From CAZMRF01 sp964568735 (GTDB lineage: Bacteria; Acidobacteriota; Polarisedimenticolia; JACPZX01), in NCBI GenBank assembly GCA_964568735.1, contig CAZMRF010000020.1, positions 1 through 64,000 of the forward strand: 64,000 bases of DNA, written 5' to 3'. Every line of letters starts with the position of its first letter. The first letter of the stretch is position 1. A program made the translations under genes and the position numbers. Under the pieces are notes generated by a model, which was not told where the DNA came from, did not search any database, and saw nothing but the letters and a program-made list of their open reading frames with translations. Positions 33,172-42,224 of the stretch are shown piece by piece.

Positions 33172-35211
33172 ATGCACGCTCCGGTTCGCTCCGATCGGCT
33201 TCAACACATCCTCGCGCTGATCCTCGCCGTATGGTTCGCCTTCCTGGTGATGGCCTACCACCAGCGCTTCCCTCCGGGGACGCTGCCGGGTCACGGTGTG
33301 AAGATCCTCGTGGCACTCCTTCTTCTCGGATCGGCATCGGGAATAGGTGCGCCCCTCGTGAGGAAGCTCGCCGGGCCCGGGACGCAGCCGCTGATGTGCG
33401 GGCTGGTCGCGGTCGGGTTGGGCCTCGGCGCTCTCGAGCTCGGCACGCTGGCGCTGACAGCGGCCGGGATCGCGAACCCCATCGTCGCATGGCTTCTCGT
33501 CACGGTGGGGCTCGTGGCGGGAGGCCGGAGGCTGGCCACGCGGCTCGACGCCTCGTTGGGTACGGTGCCGGAGGTCCTCGTCGCGCTGCGTGACGAGGTG
33601 CGGGCGCGCTGGTGGGCGCTCCCGATCCTGGCGCTCGCATGCGCCGGCTGGCTCGCCGCGCTCGGCGCGGCGCTGGCGCCGGCCGAGTTCTACGACGCGC
33701 TCATCTATCACCTGGCCGTGCCCGATCGCTACCTGGCCTCAGGGGGGATCGGCGCCGTGCCCGGCAACTTCTACTCCCACTTCCCCGCGAACCAGGGCAT
33801 GCTCTACGCGCTGGGGATGCTCCTGTCGAGCGGGCGCATCGAGGCGGGCACGCTCGCCCAGCTCCTGCACCTCCTGCTGGGAGTGCTCTCGGTGGCGGCC
33901 ACTCTCCTCATCGGCCGGCGCCACCTCTCGCCCGGAGCGGGCCTTCTGGGAGCGGGCCTCCTGGCCACCGTGCCGGGAATCCTCCTCACCGCGACCTGGC
34001 CCATCGCCGATCTCGCCGTCACCTTCGATGGCGCTCTCGTCCTCGCCCTTCTTCTCGATGCGCGCGCGGAGGAGGGGCGGGCACGGCGAGGGAGGCTCCT
34101 CCTCGCCGGCCTGCTGGCCGGGCTGGCGCTCGGCGTGAAGTACACCGCGGCGCCGAGCGTGCTGCTTCCCGCCCTCGTCTGGCTGGCGTGGGAGGCTCGT
34201 CGTCTGGATGCCTCGAGGCTCAAGGACCTGGCGTTATTCACCGCCGCCGCAGCCCTGGTCTTCGCCCCCTGGACCGCGCGCAATCTCGCCGTCACGGGCA
34301 ATCCAGTCGCCCCCTACATGACCTCGATCTTCGGCGGGCCCGAGGGAGGGATCGGCCTTTCTGAGGAGGTGACGCGCCGCCTGCCCGAGGGGGCGAGCTT
34401 CGGCTCGCTGGCCGTCCACTACCTCTCCGCCCCCTGGCGCGCCGGCATCGAGCGTCTGGGGGCGGGCGGGCACCTCGGAGCGGCCCTGACGCTGCTCATC
34501 CCCTTCGTGTTCCTCGGGCGCGGCCGGTCGGCCGCCCTGGCCCCCATCGCGGTCCTCGGAGGCACGGCGGTCCTTGCCTGGGCCGCCTCCTCACAGGTGA
34601 CTCGCTATCTCTTCCCCGCGCTGCCGGCGCTCTGCCTCCTCGCTGCTCACGGAGGCGCTTCGCTCGTGAGGGCCGCGCCCCCGCTGAAGGCGCCTCTTGC
34701 CGCCGGCCTGGGCTGGCTGCTCCTCCACAACGTCTATCTCTTCGGGGTCCTCGCGGTGAGCATCAATCCCTACGGGGTCGCCTTCGGCATCGAAATGCCG
34801 GAGGATTACCTCTCGCGGCGGGTGAGCTACTACCCGGCGGCGTCCTTCATCAACGCACAGCTGCCCGAGGGAGCGCGGTTGCTTCTCGTGGGCGAGGGAC
34901 GCGGGTATTACATCGAGCGGGCCTATGACGCCTCGACGCCCTACGACCCGATCCTGCTGGGCCGGCTCGCCGGGGATGCCGTGAGGGAAGGCGCGGATCT
35001 CAGGCAGGTGCTGGCGAGGGCCGGCTACACGCACCTGCTCGTGAGCCGGCCGGAGATGGAGCGCGTGGCCCGCATGCACGGGCGCGGGGCCTACTTCGAC
35101 GGGCTCGACGACGCGGCGCGCGCGTCCGTGGCGGATCTCTTCCGCGACGGAGCCTTGCGCACGCTCTACGAGCGCAACGGCGTCAGCGTGCTGGAGATCC
35201 CGGGCGGCTAG
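33172..35211 (+). CDS. Multi-pass membrane glycosyltransferase-like protein (GT-C/PMT superfamily)
   Basis: 679 residues with about a dozen membrane segments. The first exterior loop has AEFYDALIYHLAVPDRYL, the acidic catalytic loop typical of GT-C enzymes using polyprenyl-phosphate sugars. The pattern PFVFLGRG-AL-PIAVLGGTA-(membrane)-SQVTRYLFPALPALCLLAA is typical of PMT_2-like proteins. The soluble C-terminal ~130 residues (YYPAASFINAQLPEGARLLLVGEG, later YTHLLVSRPEMERV) form an exterior domain also common in this family. Probably glycosylates envelope components. Divergent from the transglutaminase-like gene. Confidence 0.78.
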   Translation: MHAPVRSDRLQHILALILAVWFAFLVMAYHQRFPPGTLPGHGVKILVALLLLGSASGIGAPLVRKLAGPGTQPLMCGLVAVGLGLGALELGTLALTAAGIANPIVAWLLVTVGLVAGGRRLATRLDASLGTVPEVLVALRDEVRARWWALPILALACAGWLAALGAALAPAEFYDALIYHLAVPDRYLASGGIGAVPGNFYSHFPANQGMLYALGMLLSSGRIEAGTLAQLLHLLLGVLSVAATLLIGRRHLSPGAGLLGAGLLATVPGILLTATWPIADLAVTFDGALVLALLLDARAEEGRARRGRLLLAGLLAGLALGVKYTAAPSVLLPALVWLAWEARRLDASRLKDLALFTAAAALVFAPWTARNLAVTGNPVAPYMTSIFGGPEGGIGLSEEVTRRLPEGASFGSLAVHYLSAPWRAGIERLGAGGHLGAALTLLIPFVFLGRGRSAALAPIAVLGGTAVLAWAASSQVTRYLFPALPALCLLAAHGGASLVRAAPPLKAPLAAGLGWLLLHNVYLFGVLAVSINPYGVAFGIEMPEDYLSRRVSYYPAASFINAQLPEGARLLLVGEGRGYYIERAYDASTPYDPILLGRLAGDAVREGADLRQVLARAGYTHLLVSRPEMERVARMHGRGAYFDGLDDAARASVADLFRDGALRTLYERNGVSVLEIPGG

Positions 35212-35303
35212 GGGAGAGCCCCCTGCGGCGCATCTTCTCCCGCTTCTTGCGTCTCTGGCGTCGGCGTTTGATCTCGGCCTGGCGAGTTCCCTTACCCATC
35301 GTT

Positions 35304-35981
35304 TCAGTTCACCGTTTGGTCGTCCTCGTCCCCGAACTCCGCGTCCCGGGAGAGGACGATCTTTTCGAGATATTCGTTTACGAGCTCGGTCAGCCTCCGG
35401 CAGCGCAGCCGGAGATTGTCTTCCTCGAGGAGCGACTGCTTCACCTCCGCGGGCAATCCGATGTGGAAGCAGATGGAGTTGACCACCGCCTCGTAGGGGA
35501 GCCCCTCCTTGATGGAGACCATCGGGAACTCCTGGTGGGAGACCTCCTGGAAGAGGACCGCGCAGGCGCCGAGGAGCTGCACGAGATCCTGATGACTCTC
35601 GGGCTCGGCATCCCCGGGCACGCTCTCCTGGATGGGAGCGATCCGCGCCGTGCGGAACGGCTTGCCGTCCGCGAGCTCGTCGCCGAACGCCACCTTGCGG
35701 AGGCCGACGAGCTGCAGGTAGTAGCGGCCGTCGTCCGTCCTGCGCGACCTGGAGATCCGCCCGAGGCAGCCCACGGGGTGGTAGGCGGCGTCTCCGGCTC
35801 CCGAGCGCATGAGGGCCATGGCCACGAAGCCGTCGCCTTCGAGCGCGCGCGCGATCATCTCGCGGTACCTCGGCTCGAAGATGTGCAGCGGCAGGACGGT
35901 CCTCGGGAAGAAGACGGTGTCGTGGAGTGGAAAGACCGGGGCCGTCTCGGGCAGGAGGCGTGGATCGTGCTCTTGCGTCAT
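35304..35981 (-). CDS. Lon N-terminal (LON substrate-binding) domain protein
   Basis: 225 residues consisting only of the LON domain: PVFPLHDTVFFPRTVLPLHIFEPRYREMI at the start, GCLGRISRSRRTDDGRYYLQLVG in the middle and a helical C-terminal part. There is no AAA or protease domain, so this is the stand-alone peptidase-S16-like protein seen in many bacteria. The family is thought to bind unfolded or short-lived proteins, but its role is not well established. It is single in its strand context; the start at 35981 precedes canonical LON homology by 15 residues. Confidence 0.88.
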   Translation of the reverse strand: MTQEHDPRLLPETAPVFPLHDTVFFPRTVLPLHIFEPRYREMIARALEGDGFVAMALMRSGAGDAAYHPVGCLGRISRSRRTDDGRYYLQLVGLRKVAFGDELADGKPFRTARIAPIQESVPGDAEPESHQDLVQLLGACAVLFQEVSHQEFPMVSIKEGLPYEAVVNSICFHIGLPAEVKQSLLEEDNLRLRCRRLTELVNEYLEKIVLSRDAEFGDEDDQTVN

Positions 35982-36105
35982 GACCTCGCCATTATAGGAG
36001 CCTGCCCGGGGCTTGGCCCGAAACGGTGAACCAGGACCCGGGCGAGCTCACGGGCCCGTTCCCCCGCGGGCCGGCGGCGAGATCGGCGCGATGCGCCGGC
36101 AGGGA

Positions 36106-36393
36106 CTACTTCCGGAAGCGCGAAGGGAACTCCTCTGCGAACTGCTGGTCCGGGTGGATCTGCTTCGCTCGATCGATGAGGAGCGTCTCCTCCTCGATGT
36201 TGTTCGGATCCGCGACGCAGCAATCGACCGGACAGACCGCTGCGCACTGCTCGACGTCGTGGAAGCCGACGCATTCCGTGCACAGCTCGGGGTCGATGAC
36301 GTAGACATCCTCGGCTTCGCTTATGGCCTGGTTGGGGCACTCCGGCTCACAGGCTCCGCAGTTGATGCACTCCTCGGTGATCATCGTGGCCAT
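36106..36393 (-). CDS. YfhL-type 2[4Fe-4S] ferredoxin
   Basis: 95 residues. The first cluster motif CINCGACEPECPN is canonical CxxCxxCxxxCP. The second, CTECVGFHDVEQCAAVCPVDCC, has the longer spacing typical of YfhL-like (Allochromatium-type) ferredoxins. The ~25-residue C-terminal helix also fits that group. Soluble low-potential electron carrier; partner unknown. Divergent from the gene at 36722. Confidence 0.92.
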   Translation of the reverse strand: MATMITEECINCGACEPECPNQAISEAEDVYVIDPELCTECVGFHDVEQCAAVCPVDCCVADPNNIEEETLLIDRAKQIHPDQQFAEEFPSRFRK

Positions 36394-36721
36394 TCTGTAT
36401 CGTCTCCCGTGGGTGGAGCGCCGCAGTCCCTGTCGCAGCGAGATCCTGCCGGCTCTCCCTTCAGGTGGAATTCGCTGTAGGGAGTATATGGAGGCCCCCC
36501 CGGCCGATCAAGAAACCGCGGGACGCCGGCGCGTTGATCCGCCGCGCCGGACGGGAGTATAGTCGGCCTCCCTCCTGACTCCCGGCCGACCGGGTGGCGC
36601 CTCTGGCGCCGCTGGACCGGAGGGATCGGGCTCAGCGGAGGCGGGAAGAGAGAGAAAGCGCCGCCCGGAGCACCGGTCAGCAGGGAATCTGCAGCCGCGC
36701 GAAAAAAAAGGCAGTATCAGG
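36394..36721. other. Divergent promoter region
   Basis: 328 bp between the divergent ferredoxin and 36722 genes. A GC-rich 8-bp hairpin lies at 36526-36550 and a purine-rich tract with eight A residues just before 36722. No gene or convincing promoter pair recognised. Confidence 0.5.
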
Positions 36722-37294
36722 ATGAGCGACGACGACACCACGACAGAGGACGAGAAGCCGGAAGAATCGGAGCCCTCCGGGGAGGCCAAGGCACCAGGGC
36801 CTGCACGGATCGGAGCCCCTCCTGCGGGAGCGAAGCCGGCAGCGTCGGGTGGGCCTGCGCGGATCGGGGCCCCTCCTGCGGGAGCGAAGCCGGCAGCGTC
36901 AGGGGGCCCCGCTCGGGTGGGCCCCGCCCCTTCCGGCGCCGCGCCGGAGGCAGGGTCGCCGCCTTCGGCCGGCAAGGCCGCTGTCGCCCCAGCGAAGAAG
37001 CCTGCTCCCGCGGCAGCCCCGGCGCTCTCCCGCGCGGAGATCGATTCGATGCGGGCCCAGATCGTCAAGGCGCTCGAGGAGGCCAGGCGCCTGGGTGGCC
37101 AGGTCACCATCGACGTCCTGCACAAGGAAACGAAGTTCACCGGACGCGTCATCCGTGTGGATCCCGAGGAAGGGTACGCGGTCCTCGAACATCCCGACGG
37201 CAGGCGGCGCGGCCTCTGGTTCATCCTCGGCGGATCCCTGAAGACTTCGGACGGCCGGGAGATCCCCTTTCCCCTCGACGGCGTCGCGCGCTGA
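36722..37294 (+). CDS. Low-complexity Pro/Ala-rich protein with small C-terminal domain
   Basis: 190 residues. An acidic start (MSDDDTTTEDEKPEESEPSG) precedes a Pro/Ala/Gly-rich linker with two nearly identical 18-residue units (GPARIGAPPAGAKPAASG; 54-bp period in DNA) and a third partial unit. After ~105 residues a compact domain begins with a helix (RAEIDSMRAQIVKALEEARRLGG) and small strands (VTIDVLHKETKFTGRVIRVDPEEGYAVLEHPDGR). It has no signal peptide, so it is cytoplasmic. No family is recognised; the C-terminal part resembles an SH3-like barrel. It precedes the TatD gene by 61 bp and may be co-transcribed. Confidence 0.65.
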   Translation: MSDDDTTTEDEKPEESEPSGEAKAPGPARIGAPPAGAKPAASGGPARIGAPPAGAKPAASGGPARVGPAPSGAAPEAGSPPSAGKAAVAPAKKPAPAAAPALSRAEIDSMRAQIVKALEEARRLGGQVTIDVLHKETKFTGRVIRVDPEEGYAVLEHPDGRRRGLWFILGGSLKTSDGREIPFPLDGVAR

Positions 37295-37355
37295 GCCGAC
37301 GCCCCGGCGGCGCGGCCGGCCGGCTTTGAAGATCCTCCCTTTCTGATACTCCTCG

Positions 37356-38120
37356 ATGGTCAACATCGCTGACGCCCACTGCCACCTCGCGGATTTGCCC
37401 GATCTCGACCGCGCGATCGAGGACGCCGCGGCTGCGGGGGCCGGCCCCATCCTGGCCGTGGCGATGAGCCCTTCGGACGGAGCGCGAGTGCTCGAGTCGA
37501 AGGCGCGCCACCCGGGCCGGGTCCTGGCAGGCGTGGGTCTTCACCCCTCGAGGGTGCCGGAGATCACCGACGAGGAGGCTGCGGCGGAGCTGAAGCTCGT
37601 GGCCGAGCGCGCGCCTGCTGCCGACTTCATCGGAGAGATCGGCCTGGACTACAAGGACGCCGTGGATGGAGAGCAGCGGCGCCGCCAGGGAGAGATCCTC
37701 GAGAGGCTCCTGGACATCGCCGAGCACGCGAGGCTTCCCGTCAACATGCACACCCGGAGGGCCGACCGTGAGCTGGTCGAGATTGCCCGGGCCTTCACGG
37801 CGCGCACCGGACTCGGCGTGATCCTGCACTGGTTCACGCACTCGAAGAAGCTGGCCTGGCGCTGCGCCGACTCCGGGATATTCATCTCGGCCGGACCGGC
37901 GATCGAGATCGATCCGAAGCAGATGGACGTGGCCCGTGCCGTGGCTCGCAACCTTCTCCTCGTCGAGACCGACAGCCCCGTCGAATACGCCGGCCGCGCC
38001 GCCGAGCCGGCCTGGGTCCCTCGGGTCGCCGGCCGGCTGGGGGACGAGCGGGGAGAGGATCGGGAGGCCTTCGCCGCGCTCCTCGCTGAGAACCTGGAAA
38101 ACTACCTGAAGCTCGCGTGA
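37356..38120 (+). CDS. TatD-family metal-dependent hydrolase
   Basis: 254 residues forming one TIM barrel. Metal-binding motifs: ADAHCHLAD near residue 6, the bridging Glu in FIGEIGLDYK, the His in LPVNMHTRRAD, HWFTH and the late Asp in LLVETDSPVEY. TatD proteins are 3'-5' exonucleases or deoxyribonucleases in DNA repair and quality control; paralogues often have unassigned substrates. The N-terminus (MVNIADAHCH) supports the annotated start. Confidence 0.88.
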   Translation: MVNIADAHCHLADLPDLDRAIEDAAAAGAGPILAVAMSPSDGARVLESKARHPGRVLAGVGLHPSRVPEITDEEAAAELKLVAERAPAADFIGEIGLDYKDAVDGEQRRRQGEILERLLDIAEHARLPVNMHTRRADRELVEIARAFTARTGLGVILHWFTHSKKLAWRCADSGIFISAGPAIEIDPKQMDVARAVARNLLLVETDSPVEYAGRAAEPAWVPRVAGRLGDERGEDREAFAALLAENLENYLKLA

Positions 38121-38186
38121 CAGGCGATCCCGGGATCCGTTACCCTTCCCCATCCGAGCGCTGCCTCGATAGGAGAGGGGGAATAC

Positions 38187-38459
38187 ATGCCGAGATTCGT
38201 CATCGAACGGGACATTCCGGGAGCCGGGAAGCTCACGCCAGAGCAGCTGCAGGCCACCTCGCGCAAGTCTTGCAGCGTCCTGACAGGAATGGGCCCGCGG
38301 ATTCAGTGGATTCAGAGCTACGTCACGGACGACAAGATCTACTGTGTCTACCTGGCGCCCGACGAGGAGACCGTGCGGGAGCACGCCCGCCAGGGCGGCT
38401 TTCCCGCGAACCGGATCTCGCGGGTGAGGGCGATCATCGACCCGACGACCGCGGAGTGA
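38187..38459 (+). CDS. DUF4242 domain protein
   Basis: 90 residues that match the DUF4242 family (ferredoxin-like fold): PRFVIERDIPGAGKLTPEQLQ, then QWIQSYVTDDKIYCVYLAPDEE, ending in RVRAIIDPTTAE. This small family is of unknown function and has been linked to nickel-binding; it often forms stand-alone genes. The start ATG follows an AGGAGAGGGGG ribosome binding site. Its neighbours give no clue. Confidence 0.85.
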   Translation: MPRFVIERDIPGAGKLTPEQLQATSRKSCSVLTGMGPRIQWIQSYVTDDKIYCVYLAPDEETVREHARQGGFPANRISRVRAIIDPTTAE

Positions 38460-38533
38460 TGGCGGACCGGTCACCCCTCGGCGACGGTTCACTCCGATCA
38501 CGCATCGTAGATCGGAGCCATCGCATCTGAGGG

Positions 38534-38981
38534 TTGCCTGACATGCTCCCAGGAGAAGCCAGGTCGAGCCGCGGCCGGCGCACGGCTCCCGCGATCCTGA
38601 TGCTGATCCTCCTTGGCTGGCCGATCCATGCCGGCACTGCGGAAGAGGCTGCCGTCATCAGCCCGCGTCTGGAAGGGCTGCGCCTCGCCGTGACCCGGGG
38701 TGACGCCGGAGCGCTCGAGCGCTTCTGGGAGGAGGTCCGTCGCGACGGCGCCTGCGCGCTCTCACGGCGCCGTGAGCCGCTTCGATGATCTCCTGCGTAG
38801 CGAGCGGCTGGGCAACGAGCGAAGGATCTTCGTCTATCGCCCGGCAGGGTACAGCGACTCCGCCGATGCGTACCCCCTGCTGATCCTCGGGGCGAGCTAC
38901 ATCAACCAGATCCGCCTCCCCGGCATCCTCGACTGCCTGATCGCACTCCTCGGATCCCCTTCCATCCCGGAGCCTCACTAG
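38534..38981 (+). pseudogene. Enterochelin-esterase-like gene remnant
   Basis: Two frames together cover fragments of an exported Fes/esterase-like alpha/beta hydrolase. Frame 1 (38534-38788) has a signal peptide and RGDAGALERFWEEVRRDG. Frame 2 (to 38981) has LGNERRIFVYRPAGYS and YPLLILGASYINQIRLPGILDCLIA, the start of the hydrolase domain. The middle domain expected between these parts is missing, the frame changes near 38760, and the catalytic Ser and His parts are absent because the gene ends abruptly next to the GST gene. Clearly non-functional. Confidence 0.75.
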
Positions 38982-39595
38982 ACCATCGGCCGATCGCTCA
39001 GCCGCCGGATCCAGCCCTCCAGCCGGGGGTGGTTCCTGCCCAGAGGCTGGTGCTGCACGAGGATCCGGTGGAAGAGATAGGGATCGTCGTCATCCGCGAT
39101 GACCGCGTACCGGATGAACGGCCAGGCACAGATGTCGGCGGCCGAGAACTCGTCTCCCATGAGATAGCTCCGACTGGAGAGCATCGCCTCGAAGGTGTCG
39201 AGGTGCCCCTTCATCTCCGCAGACCAGCGATCGATCTTCGCCTGATCCGGCGCAGGCTTCTTCATCTCGGCCTCCATCGCGTTGGGGGGCACCTTCCAGA
39301 CCCGGTTGAACCAGTCGATGAAGACCTGCATCTCGGCCCGCCTGGCGGGGTCGGCGGGATAGAGCGGCTTCGCCGGGTGGAGCTCCTCGACGCGCCGGAC
39401 GATGGGCATGGAATCCACAAGGATCTCCCCGTCGAAGTCGAGGACGGGGACCAGCTCCTGGCCGCTCACCTTCCGGAGGAGGCTGCGATCGGCGGGATCG
39501 ATCTGGATGGACTCGACGTTGAGCCCCTTGTGGGCGAGCGCGAGGGCGAGGCGGTCACAGTTCGTGGACTTCGGGAAGCGGTAGAAGCGAATCAT
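38978..39595 (-). CDS. Glutathione S-transferase family protein
   Basis: 205 residues. The thioredoxin-like N-terminal domain contains FYRFPKSTNCDRLALALAHKG and the cis-Pro glutathione motif ELVPVLDFDGEILVDSMPI. The C-terminal helical domain has the N-capping segment LMGDEFSAADICAWPFI typical of GSTs. Probably detoxifies electrophiles or peroxides in the cytoplasm; class not determined. The 3' end touches the esterase remnant. Confidence 0.88.
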   Translation of the reverse strand: MIRFYRFPKSTNCDRLALALAHKGLNVESIQIDPADRSLLRKVSGQELVPVLDFDGEILVDSMPIVRRVEELHPAKPLYPADPARRAEMQVFIDWFNRVWKVPPNAMEAEMKKPAPDQAKIDRWSAEMKGHLDTFEAMLSSRSYLMGDEFSAADICAWPFIRYAVIADDDDPYLFHRILVQHQPLGRNHPRLEGWIRRLSDRPMV

Positions 39596-39752
39596 GAGTC
39601 ACTCCAATGTCGGCAAACCGCTGCAGGCGGCCAGGGGAGCGGCCTGGCTGGGCTTCAACGTTCGCCGGAGACAATCGACCGGTTCAGCGATCCCCGCCGG
39701 CGCACGAGTCGCCGCTTCGGACGGTCCTGGGCGCCGCGGGTTCATGCATATC

Positions 39753-40121
39753 TCAGATCCGTTCGAGCTCGTCGGCCTCGATCGTGTACGCGTGTTCGAC
39801 GTTGCCCGTGTTTCTCGTGGATGCGGGCTCGAAGAGCAGGACGTGAGCCAGCTCGTCGGCCACCGGCCTGTGCTCCACGCCGCGCGGCACGACGTAGAGC
39901 TCGCCTTCGCGCAGGTGGACGGCGCGATCGCGGAGCTCGATCCGGATGGCCCCCTTCAGGACGAGGAACATCTCGTCTTCTTCGGCATGATGGTGCCAGA
40001 CGTACTCGCCCCGGAACTTGACGACCTTGACGTACTGCCCGTTCAGCTCGCTGACGATCTTCGGAGACCAGGTCTCCTCGAAGGAGTCGAGCTTCTCGGA
40101 AAGGTTGATGGCTTGCGTCAT
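39753..40121 (-). CDS. Cupin-domain protein
   Basis: 122 residues of a single cupin barrel: motif 1 YVWHHHAEEDEMFLVLKG (His, His, Glu metal ligands) and motif 2 EGELYVVPRGVEHRPVAD (third His). The fold binds Fe, Mn or Ni; it could be a small dioxygenase, isomerase or sensor. It overlaps the upstream PanE-like gene by 4 bp (ATGA), so the two are co-translated and may act on related substrates. Confidence 0.86.
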   Translation of the reverse strand: MTQAINLSEKLDSFEETWSPKIVSELNGQYVKVVKFRGEYVWHHHAEEDEMFLVLKGAIRIELRDRAVHLREGELYVVPRGVEHRPVADELAHVLLFEPASTRNTGNVEHAYTIEADELERI

Positions 40122-41116
40122 TCTCGTTGATTCTCCTCAGATCTCCAGCGCCCCTTCCCGAATCCAGGTGAGAGCTCCGTATCGGCACCCGCTCTCAACT
40201 CAGATTCCCTCAGCTTGACGAGGGCCCAGAGCGCCCGGTTGACCGGCACGGGGAGGCCCAGCTCTTCTCCCTTGCGCGCAATGTAGCCGTTGAGCGAGTC
40301 GATTTCCGTGGGGCGGCCCGCCGCGAGGTCCTGCTCCGTCGAGGAGGTCGCGGCGCCGACGTCGCGGCAGACTCCCGCCCCCCGCTCGATGACCCTGTCG
40401 AGGTCGAGGTCGCACCCCGCGCGCCGGGCGACAGCCACGCCTTCCCGCGCCACGTCCAGCGCGATGGCCCATGTGGGAGCGAACTCCGCGAGTCGCCGGT
40501 AGGTCGCGCCCGTGAGCGCGCTCGTGGCGTTGGCCATCGAATTCAGGATCAGCTTGAACCAGAGCTCGCTCTCCACGTTCTCCGAGACGCGGCAGGGGAC
40601 CCCGGCGCTCTCGAACCACGCCGCGACCCGCGCGAGATCGGCGCTCCGCGCCCGATGGCCAATGATGAGGTCGCCGCGACCCCTGTGACGAACCGTGCCG
40701 GGCTCCTCCACCGCCGCCGCCACGTAGACGACGGCCGGGACGGGATCCAGTCCGAAGCGCCTCATCCTCTCCGGGTTGTCCACGCCATTCTGGAGATCGA
40801 CCACGATGGCGCCGTTGCCCAGGTGCGGAGCGATCCGCGCCGCAGCCTCATCGGTGTCGACCGTCTTCACGCAGAAGAGAACGAGGTCGGCGCTGGCGAG
40901 GGCGCCGGCGCCCAAGGCCACCTCGACGGGAACCACCTCGTCGAAGGTGACGGTCCGCATTCGGAGGCCTGACCGGCCCGCCGCCTCGAGGTGCGCGCTC
41001 GGCTTGTCGGGCCGGCCGAGCAGCGTCACAGCCGCGCCCGCCCGGGCGAGCATGCCGCCGAAGTAGCAGCCCACGCCGCCGGCCCCGACGACCACGACAC
41101 GTGGCCAGGTCATCAT
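40118..41116 (-). CDS. 2-dehydropantoate 2-reductase family protein (ketopantoate reductase-like)
   Basis: 332 residues. The N-terminal Rossmann domain starts VVVVGAGGVGCYFGGMLARAG for NADP(H). The ApbA/PanE C-terminal helical domain contains SELWFKLILNSMANATSALTG (active-site Lys) and PTEIDSLNGYIARKGEELGLPVPVN, with the ligand-binding residues conserved in the family. It would reduce ketopantoate to pantoate for coenzyme A synthesis, but paralogues are common; without other pan genes the substrate is uncertain. Followed by the overlapping cupin gene. Confidence 0.87.
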   Translation of the reverse strand: MMTWPRVVVVGAGGVGCYFGGMLARAGAAVTLLGRPDKPSAHLEAAGRSGLRMRTVTFDEVVPVEVALGAGALASADLVLFCVKTVDTDEAAARIAPHLGNGAIVVDLQNGVDNPERMRRFGLDPVPAVVYVAAAVEEPGTVRHRGRGDLIIGHRARSADLARVAAWFESAGVPCRVSENVESELWFKLILNSMANATSALTGATYRRLAEFAPTWAIALDVAREGVAVARRAGCDLDLDRVIERGAGVCRDVGAATSSTEQDLAAGRPTEIDSLNGYIARKGEELGLPVPVNRALWALVKLRESELRAGADTELSPGFGKGRWRSEENQRE

Positions 41117-41297
41117 CCTGTGCAGTCCTCTTCGGGAAACAACCCCGGACTATCCTGAATCGAGTTCTCGCAGTCTACACCTGGGGGCGGATTGTCCTGG
41201 CATCCGCGCTGATTGTCCTGCCCGGCGTCTGCGCCCGGCGCGCCGGGCCGGAGGAGCCCACTCCTTTTGGGCCGAGGGGCAATGGTAGGATCGGCGG

Positions 41298-42224
41298 GTG
41301 ATCGTACGTGAGGTGACGTGCAAGGGGATCGTGAACCGGACCGGGGGTTTTCTCTCGGGCTTCACGCACACGATCAACCCCTACCACGGCTGCGCCTTCG
41401 GCAAGACCCTCTGCGGCCTGCCCGACTACGCACCGGAAATCGTCCGCTCCTTCGGCGAGACCCGCGAGTGGGGGAGCTACCTCGACGTCAAGATGAATGC
41501 GCCGGAGCGTTACGCGGCCGACCATGACCGCATCCGGGCCTCCGCGCGGCCCGAGATGCGGATCTACATGAGCAGCGTCACGGATCCCTACGTCCCCCAG
41601 GAACGCAAATACCGCGTCACCCGCCGCATCCTCGAGGCGATGCTCGGGCGGCCGCCCGATCTCCTCGCGCTCCAGACCCACACGCCCGACCTGATCCAGG
41701 ATCAAGAGCTTCTTGCCGATCTCGCGGCGCGAACGGCCCTGTCCGTCCAGATCAGCGTCGAGACGGACAGGGAGGATCTGGGCCCGGGCTTCCCCCGCCA
41801 CGCCTACTCCGTGGCCGAGAGGATCTCGGCCCTCGAGCGCCTCTCGGCCCGGGGCCTCGCCACCGTGGCCGTCGTCTCGCCGTTGTGGCCGCTCGAGGAC
41901 GCCGCGTCCTTCGCGCGGAGGCTCTCGGCCGCGGCCACCTTCGTCGTCCTCGACCACTACCTGATCGGTGACGGCTCGAAGGATGGGGCGCGCACCCGCC
42001 AGCGGGTCGCAGCCTGCGGCCGGACCTTCCCGGTCCTGCTCCAGGAGGCAGGGTGGGGCGAGTGGAACAGGATTGAAGCCTACGAGAACGTGAGGGAGAT
42101 CTTCGCAGGGGTTCTCGGGGAAGAGAGGCTCGGTGTCTCCAAGGAGGGGTTCTTCAACGCGGCCCACAGGCTCCTCGGGGACGGCGCGCGAGAACGGGGT
42201 ATCCGAACGAGGAGAGCAGAATGA
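41298..42224 (+). CDS. Radical-SAM-like protein of the SPL/Rv2578c type with altered cluster motif
   Basis: 308 residues from a GTG start. The fold follows spore-photoproduct-lyase-like radical SAM proteins: FTHTINPYHGCAFGKTLCG, later MRIYMSSVTDPYVPQE, ISVETDREDL and LWPLEDAASF. The cysteine that should complete the 4Fe-4S motif is replaced: CAFGKTLCGLPDYAPE has only two Cys, with Asp in the third position. Either another Cys serves as ligand or the enzyme has lost cluster binding. It overlaps the next gene by 4 bp (ATGA). Confidence 0.78.
   Translation: MIVREVTCKGIVNRTGGFLSGFTHTINPYHGCAFGKTLCGLPDYAPEIVRSFGETREWGSYLDVKMNAPERYAADHDRIRASARPEMRIYMSSVTDPYVPQERKYRVTRRILEAMLGRPPDLLALQTHTPDLIQDQELLADLAARTALSVQISVETDREDLGPGFPRHAYSVAERISALERLSARGLATVAVVSPLWPLEDAASFARRLSAAATFVVLDHYLIGDGSKDGARTRQRVAACGRTFPVLLQEAGWGEWNRIEAYENVREIFAGVLGEERLGVSKEGFFNAAHRLLGDGARERGIRTRRAE

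Noticed and set aside
36526..36550. GC-rich hairpin as terminator
   Set aside because: It lies between divergent genes, has no U-tract, and such 8-bp GC stems are frequent by chance in this DNA.
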